NCBI GenBank assembly: GCA_905221605.1
Contig: CAJNDS010000911.1
Location: 1 to 52,146 of the forward strand
DNA from: Symbiodinium natans
Lineage: Eukaryota; Sar; Dinophyceae; Suessiales; Symbiodiniaceae
Reading direction: 5' to 3'
Length of the DNA stretch: 52,146 nucleotides
Shown: positions 8,901 through 16,195 of the stretch, in pieces
Layout: each line of letters opens with the position of its first letter
How positions within the stretch are numbered: position 1 is the first letter of the stretch
The notes under the pieces: model-generated
Databases searched by the model: none
What the model was told of the DNA's origin: nothing
What the model saw: the letters and a program-made list of their open reading frames with translations, nothing else
Position numbers and translations under genes: made by a program

Positions 8901-9872
8901 ACCGCGGACGGTAAGCAACTGCCACCAATAAAGGATATGACCAACACACGAGACCACGAGACCTACTTGAATGAATGCATCAACCAAATATTTAAACATA
9001 AAATATATCTTAAAATATCCAAGAGACTTAAGAAGAGGAGCGACAGAATAAAACTTAAGAGAATTTATGACGACATCTGGATACATAAACTACCAATTGA
9101 GCAGATTGTGGATAAATACTTTAAAACAACTGACGATATAATGGCATCTGAACACAACATAGCATACACGAATAAACGGTGCTTGTATGTATCAAACACG
9201 ATTAGAAAAAATCTGAGCAAGAAGGATAGGTATGAAGTCGGTGAGTATATGATATGTAGGAAATATAAGAAGGATGGGGAGAGCACTTTTAATGTCAATT
9301 TTAAGTATCAGATTAAGAGCATCGGAGCCGATGGGGTAGTGCTACAGAACATACACACGAACAAATTATATCATACGAGCATAGCTACACTTAATGAGCA
9401 TTTTAGGTATGCTTACTGCGCTACATGTCATTCGTCACAGGGTAGTTCAGTTGATAAGTCCATCACTATACATGAATGGCAGAAGCAACACTTAATAACG
9501 AGAGAGTGGCTTTATACGAGCATCACAAGGGCTACTGATATTAATAAAGTTATGTTTTACAAGTCTGAAGAAAAGGATGATGAATTAAACGAGGCTACAT
9601 TAATGCGATATTTAGAGAACAAGGTTAAGCGCTACAAGATACAAGATTTAAAGGCAGGTAGGAATGTAGAAGATGCCGATTATATTAATGCTAAGTGGCT
9701 GTATGATAGGATTAATTCAAGGTGCAATAAATGCGGATGCGGGTTTGAATTTGATGTTAAGTGCGGGGAGTTGGTTAGTAATCTAACAGCCCAGCGCGTA
9801 AATAATGAGATGGCGCATGTTAAAGCTAATTGTATAGCCTATTGTCATTACTGTAACTGTAGCTCTAAATGA
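5928..9872 (+). CDS. Replication protein: degenerate DNA polymerase B-like core fused to SF1 helicase and HNH-like zinc domain
   Basis: 1,314 aa, complete. The first ~100 residues are basic and helical. The middle holds polymerase-like motifs in order: EIDRSKAYT at 553-561 (motif A type, Asp555), KKLIANVNIGLLEKG from 668 (motif B type, K...N...G), and YVKTDAF at 807-813 (motif C type, Asp811 but not the usual DTD). A helicase follows: Walker A AGSGKS 897-902, Walker B FDE at 962-964, TADGKQLPP 992-1000, SSQGSS 1169-1174 and WLYTSITRAT 1194-1203, which fits SF1 Pif1/RecD-like enzymes. Residues ~1266-1314 have C-x2-C, then AQRVNN, H, NC and C-x2-C, the layout of an HNH/treble-clef nuclease. The polymerase assignment is the least certain, and activity cannot be judged. 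ATGA at 9869-9872 overlaps the next frame. Confidence 0.75.
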   Translation: MTRKAIRRNLSALESTLRVNRNRVSTDTRAKIRNIINLYDDRKIAQVTTASKIINELISATTTKDKAKATRNYDKLVEKHEEKEPLGVRMERSQKENTERRKRSVQRSYSIDVLFYTYQKEEGSKTKKAFSDSRGEPLYLLTREPKTANIKTTKDVEDNVGKRIIKYDHPDLYVKTTLELQKDDDIQDFISKKYNIDALKILNAVPVDGDGEKYDPKNRKLRNSDNIGIYHRFIETELDPEYETFAEAIRVKHYVKHECWINTLTDFYMDSLMSDKKKKPMTRKAVLELIGTTEDEFKTVGASIEDMAKVFKEYRITARIFDYMENLIFTYDPPKRDHHHKTFYALVKNDHIYTINTDIKALQRLMAVEREHNINVKASSAYHINERDEPVECRMIEHIDDLLKYTEKEEYTMIYSHNNLATLYYQSREAGYEPYIKFMAGVISELNFKFKVKLTKRKYKEIKYRVKTQNLITTSMDGSITIENAEEDFLRDAEATYNNMSKAMHEFNQELFNPLHKSYYNEADREIFRQCHSIAPSGNILQLHDSRDDMHIEIDRSKAYTWAYNQIVEVPVFNEFDIWKPYDYDKHDYKEFGVLGLFLVRAVDEAPMFFNKPYMLIYGKFLKHLSGKCQILYYKLPSHTYKVNYKNIVEKLWETSISNKLHEDTNIKKLIANVNIGLLEKGTNKAQKTLVFDTLSETVYHQSLFGGRINKVSGWYDDEILREMTDEDKNQLEDDELRQYRIINGKYYDIEKVEKETEKKYYMLTVTAKAELTNGYRYIKELLLQIHNFRMYEDYCKLTQAGIKVHYVKTDAFLIDTSDLWRAKRRLDFSNEIGGWRVEKDKQYRPPTDNYEMKPNELVEIPTFENERIMVEDEWNADAICKQIIEKNPVIIKAKYAGSGKSYIGEYMKNLGYNVLFVCPTNQLLQNTQTDATTNNKFFAIPMEKGDRMETFDHSPYDCIVFDEVGMGGMYVLKKIREFVNTHSKDKIIIATADGKQLPPIKDMTNTRDHETYLNECINQIFKHKIYLKISKRLKKRSDRIKLKRIYDDIWIHKLPIEQIVDKYFKTTDDIMASEHNIAYTNKRCLYVSNTIRKNLSKKDRYEVGEYMICRKYKKDGESTFNVNFKYQIKSIGADGVVLQNIHTNKLYHTSIATLNEHFRYAYCATCHSSQGSSVDKSITIHEWQKQHLITREWLYTSITRATDINKVMFYKSEEKDDELNEATLMRYLENKVKRYKIQDLKAGRNVEDADYINAKWLYDRINSRCNKCGCGFEFDVKCGELVSNLTAQRVNNEMAHVKANCIAYCHYCNCSSK

Positions 9873-9904
9873 AGGTGAGAATATATAATATCTTGTTTAT
9901 TATA

Positions 9905-10816
9905 ATGAGTTCTAAACAAGATATTATTAGCGAAGTGTATTTTGATAGGAGCGGTTTCGGCAGTAGGGCGCGGACCTTACAAGAAGCAAGGAGGAAAGAT
10001 AAAAGTATAACAGCAGATGATATCAATGAGTTTTTTAGGAAGAATGTAGAGCAAAAACGAAGACCACCAGGCAGAAACAGTTTTGTGGCTCCTCACTCGG
10101 CATACGAGTATCAAATAGACTTATTCTTTATTAATGATATGGAGGACCAAAAATTTAGAGTAGGAATGCTAACGATTGATGTGTTCGATAAGTTCATGCA
10201 TGTTGTACCTATTAAGGGTAAAACAGAAGAAGATTTAGCCAGTGGTATTATAGAAAGCTTAAACAAGATGGGGAAGAAACCAAAGGTCGTTTATACCGAT
10301 GATGAAGGAGCTCTGAGCAAGGAAGCAATACAAACATATTTCAAAGAGCAAAACATACAACACCACATAACAAGAGCACATCCCAACTTCAGTGAGAGGG
10401 CGATACGGACGTTTAAAGATTTGTTGTATCGGAGGGTTGAAGCAGATGAGAAAAAGGGGAAACAAAATATTCAGTGGATAGATTACATATTTGAAATTCT
10501 GCTGACCTACAATAATGTTATGAAACATTCCGCCACCGAAATGACACCAAAAGAGGCGAGAAAGCAATCAAATGAGCTAGAGGTTAAGTTGAATTTAGCC
10601 AAAAAGGCAAAGAAAAATAAGGTATATCCTGAGTTAGACAAAGGAGACGAGGTTAAAATATTCAGGAAAAGAAAGCCCAATGAAAAAGAACGCATAGGAA
10701 ATTTCTCAAAGAACGTATATACAGTAGAAAAAATAGAGGAGGAATTAGGGCAAAAATATTATTATGTGGAAGGTATGAGCAGAGGCTATTTACGTTTTGA
10801 GTTGTTGAAGGTGTAA
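9905..10816 (+). CDS. Retroviral-type (rve, DDE) integrase of the Polinton-like element
   Basis: 303 aa from the ATG at 9905. An upstream in-frame ATG at 9869 would add 12 residues and overlap the replication gene by ATGA. I prefer 9905 because the added residues look like translated leader and TTTATTATAATG precedes 9905. The catalytic core has Asp72 in YQIDLFF, Asp132 in VYTDDEGAL and Glu164 in FSERAIRTFK, followed by the typical TYNNVMKHSATEMTPKEA region (H-x-x-T-x-x-x-P-x-x-A). The C-terminus is a basic beta-rich domain, DKGDEVKIFRK then YYVEGMSRGYLRFELLKV, of the chromodomain/SH3-like sort. This enzyme type inserts Polinton/Maverick elements into host DNA with short target duplications. 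The D-to-E gap (31 residues) is a little below the common 35. Confidence 0.85.
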   Translation: MSSKQDIISEVYFDRSGFGSRARTLQEARRKDKSITADDINEFFRKNVEQKRRPPGRNSFVAPHSAYEYQIDLFFINDMEDQKFRVGMLTIDVFDKFMHVVPIKGKTEEDLASGIIESLNKMGKKPKVVYTDDEGALSKEAIQTYFKEQNIQHHITRAHPNFSERAIRTFKDLLYRRVEADEKKGKQNIQWIDYIFEILLTYNNVMKHSATEMTPKEARKQSNELEVKLNLAKKAKKNKVYPELDKGDEVKIFRKRKPNEKERIGNFSKNVYTVEKIEEELGQKYYYVEGMSRGYLRFELLKV

Positions 10817-10851
10817 AAAGGTAATTAAAGGTATATTCGGTTATACAACTA

Positions 10852-11397
10852 ATGCCAGACTTCCAGAAAGGTAAAATATATGCTATTTGGGATAGTAATT
10901 ATACGAAATGCTACATTGGTAGTACTGTTGAAGAACTATCAAAGCGAATGACGAAACACCGAGATAAATACAAACAATATTTATACAATAATGGAAATCT
11001 CACCACTGCATTCCATTTGTTTAACGAATTCGGGATGGAAAACTGCAAAATTGAATTACTGGAAATGTACCCATGTCAGAATAGAACAGAACTTGAAGCG
11101 CGAGAGGGTTACCACATCCGAAACACAACATGTGTGAATAGAAAAATTATGGGTAGAACCAAAAAACAACACTATTATGATACAATAGAACATAGCAAGG
11201 CACAAAAAAAAGAATACCGAGAGAGAACAAAGGAACACAAACATGAGGTAGATAAGAAGTATAGAGAAGACCACAAAGAAACCCTTACAATGAAATTACA
11301 AGAGAAAAGGCTATGTGAATGTGGATGTTATGTATCCACGCGGAATATGGCTTCACATAAGAGAACTGCCAAGCATCAAGAGTTACTAAGCAAATAA
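10852..11397 (+). CDS. GIY-YIG endonuclease with C-terminal zinc-finger-like segment
   Basis: 181 aa. The nuclease domain is N-terminal: KGKIYAIWD with Tyr10 (GIY strand), KCYIGST with Tyr21 (YIG strand), then ELSKRMTKH with Arg32, and a candidate metal-binding Glu in TELEAREGY near residue 86. A Lys/Glu-rich helical linker leads to a cysteine/histidine cluster, CECGCYVSTRNMASHKRTAKH, which looks like a C2H2-type finger. GIY-YIG genes of this kind are common in Polinton-like viruses, virophages and large DNA viruses, where they act as homing or repair-type endonucleases. It follows the integrase by 35 bases and ends at a hairpin. Confidence 0.85.
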   Translation: MPDFQKGKIYAIWDSNYTKCYIGSTVEELSKRMTKHRDKYKQYLYNNGNLTTAFHLFNEFGMENCKIELLEMYPCQNRTELEAREGYHIRNTTCVNRKIMGRTKKQHYYDTIEHSKAQKKEYRERTKEHKHEVDKKYREDHKETLTMKLQEKRLCECGCYVSTRNMASHKRTAKHQELLSK

Positions 11398-11434
11398 TTA
11401 ATACAATATGACCTTAAATATTTGTATTAATTAT
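11394..11434. terminator. 13-bp inverted repeat after the GIY-YIG gene
   Basis: 11394-11406 and 11422-11434 are perfect inverted repeats (core TTAATACAA / TTGTATTAA) with a 15-base loop. The stem begins at the stop codon. The same core stem recurs after the gene at 11938-12615, which suggests a shared transcript-end signal. Confidence 0.4.
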
Positions 11435-11499
11435 GTTTATCTTTATTTTGTTTATTCATTTTTTCTTTTTACTTGTTTTCTCTTGCGTTTGCTTCTGAG

Positions 11500-11725
11500 C
11501 AAACTCTAGGAGTTTATGGGCAAACTCTAGGAGTTTGTGGGCAAACTCTAGGAGTTTATGGGCAAACTCTAGGAGTTTATGGGCAAACTCTAGGAGTTTG
11601 TGGGCAAACTCTAGGAGTTTATGGGCAAACTCTAGGAGTTTATGGGCAAACTCTGGGAGTTTATGGGCAAACTCCGGGAGTTTATGGGCAAACTCTAGGA
11701 GTTTATGGGCAAACTCTAGGAGTTG
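11500..11725. repeat. Tandem array A: 11 copies of a 21-bp unit with palindromic core
   Basis: The unit is CAAACTCTAGGAGTTTATGGG with few changes (A/G at one site, two units CTGGG or CCGGG). Each unit contains AAACTC-TAG-GAGTTT, a 6-bp inverted repeat. All copies are head to tail at exact 21-base spacing. Because 21 is a multiple of three, all frames stay open and give spurious periodic ORFs. There are no spacers, so this is not a CRISPR array. Confidence 0.9.
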
Positions 11726-11860
11726 GGGGTTTGAAAGCTAACCCTTCGGGGTTTGAAAGCTAACCCTTAGGGGTTTGAAAGCTAACCCTTAGGGGTTTGA
11801 AAGCTAACCCTTAGGGGTTTGAAAGCTAACCCTTAGGGGTTTGAAAGCTAACCCTAGGGG
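11726..11860. repeat. Tandem array B: six copies of a 22-bp unit with AACCC/GGGTT arms
   Basis: The unit is GGGGTTTGAAAGCTAACCCT plus TA or TC, at exact 22-base spacing from 11726. Consecutive units form AACCC-TTA-GGGGTT stem-like junctions. It directly abuts array A and ends just before the 225-aa gene. The last unit degrades into GGGGGTTTAATCC. Confidence 0.85.
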
Positions 11861-11937
11861 GTTTAATCCTCACGGGTTTGAACCATTCAAGGAAGAAAGC
11901 ATTTAAAGAAATAACAGGTATATATACTAGTGTGAAA

Positions 11938-12615
11938 ATGAGTGATACAGAAAGCGCTACCAGTTCTGATATTCCCAAACATTGTTGTAAGGATGATTTA
12001 ATGAATAGTCTGAATTATGTAATGTCAATTGTTAATAACTGCCAAGAATGTAAGAAAATGCGACTGGGATTAAAAAAACAACTCAAGATTAATTTAAATG
12101 ATAATACAATTGCTTCTGTGTGTAATTTCTTTTCATGTTCAAAGTGCATTAAAATAACCTCTGTAATTGGAAATTGTATTGATTGGAAATACTATTCATT
12201 AATGGAAATTCAAACATATTATTTTATTAAGTTTAATCCATTTCCTTCTTATGAGTTTATCACAAATGAAATATTGAAGGGATTAATTACATATACTGAG
12301 TTTCAACATAAGAAGTTGAAATGGTTGTATGATAATTTAGATAATGCTGATATGTTTTTTGATTTTAAGCATTTATATTATCGTAAAAACCCCCATATAT
12401 TAAATGCATACTATAACATACTGAAAGAAGTCATTTTTTATATTATGGATAATAACCACGGAAGTATTGTTGAAACTCACCACTATTTATATGATTGCGA
12501 TTTTGGTTTTTCTCTATTAAATATCATTAATGAATATTGGTTTAATACCGATAGTGATAGTGATAATGATAGTGATAGTGATAGTGATGGTGGTAGTGTG
12601 TATGAATATGAATGA
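11938..12615 (+). CDS. Orphan 225-aa protein with CxxC pairs and Asp/Ser tail
   Basis: 225 aa from the ATG at 11938. An earlier non-ATG extension into the repeat array is not credible. The N-terminal 80 residues hold several cysteines (HCCKD, CQEC, CSKC) that could form a zinc site. The middle is aromatic-rich and helical, with many Tyr/Phe. The C-terminus is a low-complexity acidic tail, DSDSDNDSDSDSDGG. I recognise no family. It is as AT-rich as the viral genes, lies between tandem arrays, and ends at a hairpin whose stem matches the one after the GIY-YIG gene. It therefore probably belongs to the same element as accessory cargo. Confidence 0.6.
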   Translation: MSDTESATSSDIPKHCCKDDLMNSLNYVMSIVNNCQECKKMRLGLKKQLKINLNDNTIASVCNFFSCSKCIKITSVIGNCIDWKYYSLMEIQTYYFIKFNPFPSYEFITNEILKGLITYTEFQHKKLKWLYDNLDNADMFFDFKHLYYRKNPHILNAYYNILKEVIFYIMDNNHGSIVETHHYLYDCDFGFSLLNIINEYWFNTDSDSDNDSDSDSDGGSVYEYE

Positions 12616-12650
12616 TTAATACAATAATATCTCAAAAATATTGTATTAAT
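12615..12650. terminator. 11-bp inverted repeat after the 225-aa gene
   Basis: 12615-12625 and 12640-12650 are perfect inverted repeats containing TTAATACAA / TTGTATTAA, the same stem as at 11394-11434, with a different loop. It begins on the last base of the stop codon. Confidence 0.4.
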
Positions 12651-12725
12651 TATTTACAAAACTCCTAAAAACCATATTTTTACTACCATGACACTGAGTT
12701 TTTCCAAAATCGGGGCTTGATTTTG

Positions 12726-12969
12726 TAGGGCATCGGGCACGAGTAGGGAGGGCATCGGGCGGGAGTAGGGAGGGCATCGGGCGCGATGCTGTAGGGCATC
12801 GGGCCGGATGCTCTAGGGCATTGGGCCGGATGCTCTAGGGCATCGGGCCGGATGCTCTAGGGCATTGGGCCGGATGCTCTAGGGCATTGGGCTGGATGCT
12901 GTAGGGCATTGGGCCGGATGCTCTAGGGCATGGGGCTGGATGCTGTAGGGCATCGGGCCGGATGCTCTA
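12726..12969. repeat. Tandem array C: about 11 copies of a ~22-bp unit
   Basis: The main unit is TAGGGCATCGGGCCGGATGC plus TC or TG. The first two copies diverge (GCACGAGTAGGGA and GCGGGAGTAGGGA). This GC-rich array sits inside AT-rich DNA. The core GCATCGGGCCGGATGC is a near-perfect palindrome, like the palindromic cores of arrays A and B. No spacer sequences. Confidence 0.85.
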
Positions 12970-13063
12970 CTGGATTTTTTTAAATCATTCAGCCCTCAAT
13001 CAAATTCGCAGTATGATGCGGAGAATGAGAAGTATTTTTAATTTATATCAAGGAAACAGTAAT

Positions 13064-13139
13064 TGATACAATCTATTCTAAAATAAATTGATAAACAGAT
13101 TTTGTTAATATTCCTTTATATTAACAAAACCTTGTATCA
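13064..13139. repeat. Nested palindromes near the right flank of the element
   Basis: An inner perfect 12-bp inverted repeat (13100-13111 with 13118-13129, 6-base loop) lies inside an outer 8-bp pair TGATACAA / TTGTATCA (13064-13071 with 13132-13139). The outer arm resembles the TTAATACAA stems found after two genes to the left. It could be a transcript-end hairpin, an extruding structure, or a remnant of an element end. Confidence 0.45.
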
Positions 13140-13338
13140 TCTACTGCTCCAAGCCCCGAACACGAAGTTTCGTGTAGCATACGCGAACCACCCAAAATAC
13201 CCTAAATTCTATCAACCCCCTCACGCCCATCGGGAAGATTACAATACATTATTGAATAATTTTGATAAAATGAATGAACCCCATCACGCCCATTGGAAAG
13301 ATACGATTTTAGATAATTTTCCGGAAGAATTTTTATAA
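13102..13338 (+). pseudogene. Possible gene remnant with two HAH-type peptide repeats
   Basis: An open frame of 78 codons without an early ATG. It contains two similar segments, PPHAHREDYNTLLNNF and EPHHAHWKDTILDNF, which are also visible as imperfect direct repeats in the DNA (about 13,213 and 13,280). This suggests an internal duplication in a once-coding stretch. The open frame begins inside the palindrome, so the true 5' part is missing. No family recognised. Confidence 0.25.
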
Positions 13339-13690
13339 ATGAAAGACCCGCTAATAATCAACGATAAAATTTAAGAAATTTGAGGAAAATTTAAAACGAG
13401 TGAGGCTAAACGATTTAAAAACGAATAAGGAGGATTGAAAAGAAAAAACGAATAAGACGAGATATAAATGAAAATGAATAAGGCTATATGACAAGATTTG
13501 ATAGATTTTAAATTCGCTAAGATACAACAATATTTTTTGAGAAAAAATGTATTTTCAAAAAATGATGGAAAAATTGAGAAAAAATAGATTTGGAAAATGG
13601 ATAAGGTGCGATGCGTGTTTTTGGTGAAAAATGTGATAATGAAGAAGGCTATGAGTTAGGATGTGTGAAACATGAGTGAAAAATGATGTA
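13339..13690. other. AT-rich stretch without a gene, transition to host composition
   Basis: Purine-rich AT DNA with many AAAAAT, GATTT and GAATAAG motifs and no frame I can support. The AT-rich character stops at about 13,690, where GGGGGGGGG precedes GC-richer sequence. This is the best visible place for an element/host junction, but no target duplication could be matched because the left end is absent. Confidence 0.4.
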
Positions 13691-13756
13691 TGGGCGTGGG
13701 GGGGGGTGTATGGATTGTTCCTATCTTCCAAGGGGCATGACCATTGCTAACTAAAT

Positions 13757-14192
13757 CTGGGTCCGACCGGCACAGGTGGGTTTTCGAGATGCAAACTGCT
13801 GAGCCCGTGGAGGAAATCCTATTAAAAGTAAAGAGAGAAGGAGGAATTTTCTCTGGATTTCGCGAAATTCTGGGTCCGACCGGCACAGGTGGGTTTTGGA
13901 GATGCAAACTCCCGATTTCGCGTAAAATTAGTAAAATAGTAAAATAGTAAAATAGTAAAATAGTAAAATAGTAAAATCCGGGTCCGACCGGCACAGGTGG
14001 GTTTTCGAGATGCAAACTGCTGAGCCCGTGGAGGAAATCCTATTAACAGTAAAAAGAGAAGGAGGAATTTTCTCTGGATAATAGAATCCTGGTCCGACAT
14101 GCAAGGTTGGGTTTTCGAGATGCAAACGGCTTGGTGCCATGCATCTCGGGCGCGCGCTTTGCATCTCGAAAACCCAACCTTGCATGTCGGAC
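13757..14192. repeat. Local repeat family with GGTCCGAC...GAGATGCAAAC units and a perfect 35-bp inverted repeat
   Basis: GGGTCCGACCGGCACAGGTG followed by GGTTTT-GAGATGCAAAC occurs at about 13,759, 13,869 and 13,980. The first and third are each followed by CTGAGCCCGTGG...GGAGGAATTTTCTCTGGA, so these are ~95-bp direct repeats. A fourth, divergent unit at 14092-14126 is a perfect 35-bp inverted repeat of 14158-14192. The stem-loop has a 31-base loop with CGCGCGC. Open frames on both strands here are by-products of the repetition. Confidence 0.8.
13922..13977. repeat. Microsatellite (AGTAAAAT)n, about six to seven units
   Basis: A direct run of the 8-base unit AGTAAAAT lies between two members of the GGTCCGAC repeat family. 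Confidence 0.8.
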
Positions 14193-15960
14193 GCCGCAGT
14201 CCCCTGGGTCCCACGTGACTCTGCCATGTCATTCCTAGTAACTCCTAGTAAGTATCCGGCCCGAGCATCTACCAGACCTTTGTCCAAAGGCCATTGAAAA
14301 ACTCCAGGGCTTCAGGCTTGTTGTTTAGCATGATTTCTTGAGACAGCCAGATGAACAGCCGCCTTGAGAGGTGCCGGCCAACTGCACCATCTGGCTCCTC
14401 TCCGCAAAAGGCTGCTTGATGGCCATCTTTGTGGGCTGCTTTTTTTCATGCTTCCTGTCTCAACACGCTTCTTCGCACCTGTGTCGAGGCTCTGATGTTC
14501 TGCGCTGCCCCATGCAGGGCGTGGCCAACATCACCAGAGTTCTTGGTGGGCCCTGGAGGACACTATGGAAGCAGCTGCGTGTGTGCGTGTGCATCCAGAT
14601 TGATGAGTCTTGTGCAGGAGCCTTGCCAGCGAGGCACGGCGCTCACGTGGGCGTAAGCAATGTAAGGGGCAAAAGGTGTTGCGAGTTTCCCGGATGGCAG
14701 GGGCCGTGGGCATTACGCACATCCAGCACGGGCTTTGAGGAGCCTGGTGAGGATGTTGTGCACTTGCAGCCACGGTGTGACCACAAGACGTGCGAGCCTT
14801 GCCACATCTCAGCACCAAGTCCAAAGTGCTACACGCCAGAAGTGACCACAACCAGTGACCCTCATAGGCCAACAACGTTTCAGACGCCCACCGTCTTCAA
14901 TTTGCGCATATCAGAGTCGCCCAGGAACTGGTTCCACGGAGGAGTTTCGATGTTGGACGTGTTGATGGCTTTGTAACGTGGCCGATGCTCAGCTCAAGCT
15001 TCCGACTGCAGAGACCAAAGATCAGCTCAGCAAAGCAGTTGCCTCCAAGGACTCAGCGGTCATGGATCTTCACTTTCGTGGGAGAGGAGGACCGAAAGCC
15101 ATCCAAAGCTGTAGGCCATGCTGCTTAAAGGCTTAAAGGTTAAACTGTCGAAAACTTTTTGAAAATCCTTAACATGTTCAAAGCTCGGCTTCCATTTGTT
15201 AAAATCCAAAGGCCCTTCAACAATCCCTATTCAGATTTTAATCTTTTGAAACACATGTTCTAGGAATCCTATTAGAAATCTGTTTAAAATATGTGGCAGC
15301 CTATGAAAATAATAGAAGCTGTGTGAGGAAATCCTACTATGACTACTACAGTAGTCTTTTTTAAAATTCTTGAAAGAAATCCTATTACAAACCTAGGACT
15401 TCCTGTTAACATTAATGGGAATCCGGGGTCCTGGAACTGTCAAACATTGAAAATCTCGAAAATCTTTAGTTTAATTTTCAAAGCCCTTAAATTTTGAGGG
15501 TACGGCTTTCAAAGTGTAAATGCTTGTAAAGGCCCGTTAAAACCGCTCCTTAAAGTTTTACCAGCTTGATGCAAACAAAGAGAACCGTTAAGTTGCGCAT
15601 AAAGGTCCTACGTACATTTGAGTATACGGGCGCTGGGGGTCGAAGCACGCGCTAAAGAAGCGGCGAGCCGCGAAGCTGCACAGCGTCTCTGATCGCGTCT
15701 TAAGCGTCTCGAGCGCCTCCTTTACGGTGCACCAGCTCGAGCCGCATACCACGTCTCAAGTGTGTCAGGCGTCTCAAGCGCCTGTGGCATCTCAAGCGTC
15801 TCAGGCTTCTCAAGTGTCTCTTGGCATATCACGCGAAATCCATTCAACAACGCACCAGGGGGTTAAACGCCATAACTCGGCTAACTCCCATGGCTAGTGC
15901 TTCCCGAGTGTCTCAAATGTCTTAGTGACAATGTTGAGGCCCTTGCTCCCCAAACGAAAA
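14193..15960. other. Host DNA without a supported gene
   Basis: GC-rich at first (to ~15,000), then mixed. A 201-codon frame at 14371-14976 is open, but its translation is Cys-rich and low in helical periodicity, and the opposite strand is also open, so I do not call it. AATCCTATTA-like motifs recur at about 15,266, 15,333 and 15,379 as well as inside the repeat family at 13,815 and 14,035. Around 15,700-15,830 there are many CGTCTC / TCAAGCGTCTC words, a degenerate short repeat. Confidence 0.4.
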
Positions 15961-15965
15961 GTCAG

Positions 15966-16195
15966 ACAGAGAGAGAGAGAGAGAGAGAGAGAGGTGGAAG
16001 CAAGGAAGGAAGAGAGAGAGAGAGAGAGAGGTGGAGCACGCCCCTTCGGGGACCATGTGCAGAGGAAGGAAGGAAGAGGCGAGAGAGAGAGAGAGAGAGA
16101 GAGAGAGCTCTTTCCCACTCCTACCCACCCCCACGAAAAGCGTGGGGGGTGCAACAGACAAACCTTCGGACGGAGAGAGAGAGAGAGAGCTCTTT
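15966..16195. repeat. Cluster of four (GA)n tracts with interspersed copies of flanking sequence
   Basis: (GA)n runs lie at about 15,968-15,993, 16,012-16,030, 16,081-16,108 and 16,172-16,190. Segments between them repeat (GGAAGGAAG, CTCTTTCCCACT, CACCCCCACGAAAAGCG), so this is a degenerate compound satellite. All overlapping open frames are poly-(RE) or poly-(SL) artefacts. Confidence 0.85.

Noticed and set aside
11473-11763. 96-aa and 68-aa repetitive ORFs (QTLGVYG and ANSRSLW repeats)
   Set aside because: Produced by the 21-bp array, whose period is a multiple of three and keeps all frames open.
11500-12969. Possible CRISPR arrays
   Set aside because: Units are strictly head to tail with no unique spacers, no cas genes are present, and the context is eukaryotic/viral.
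14371-14976. 201-aa ORF
   Set aside because: No domain, an unusual Cys-rich composition, and open frames on the opposite strand; probably chance in GC-rich DNA.
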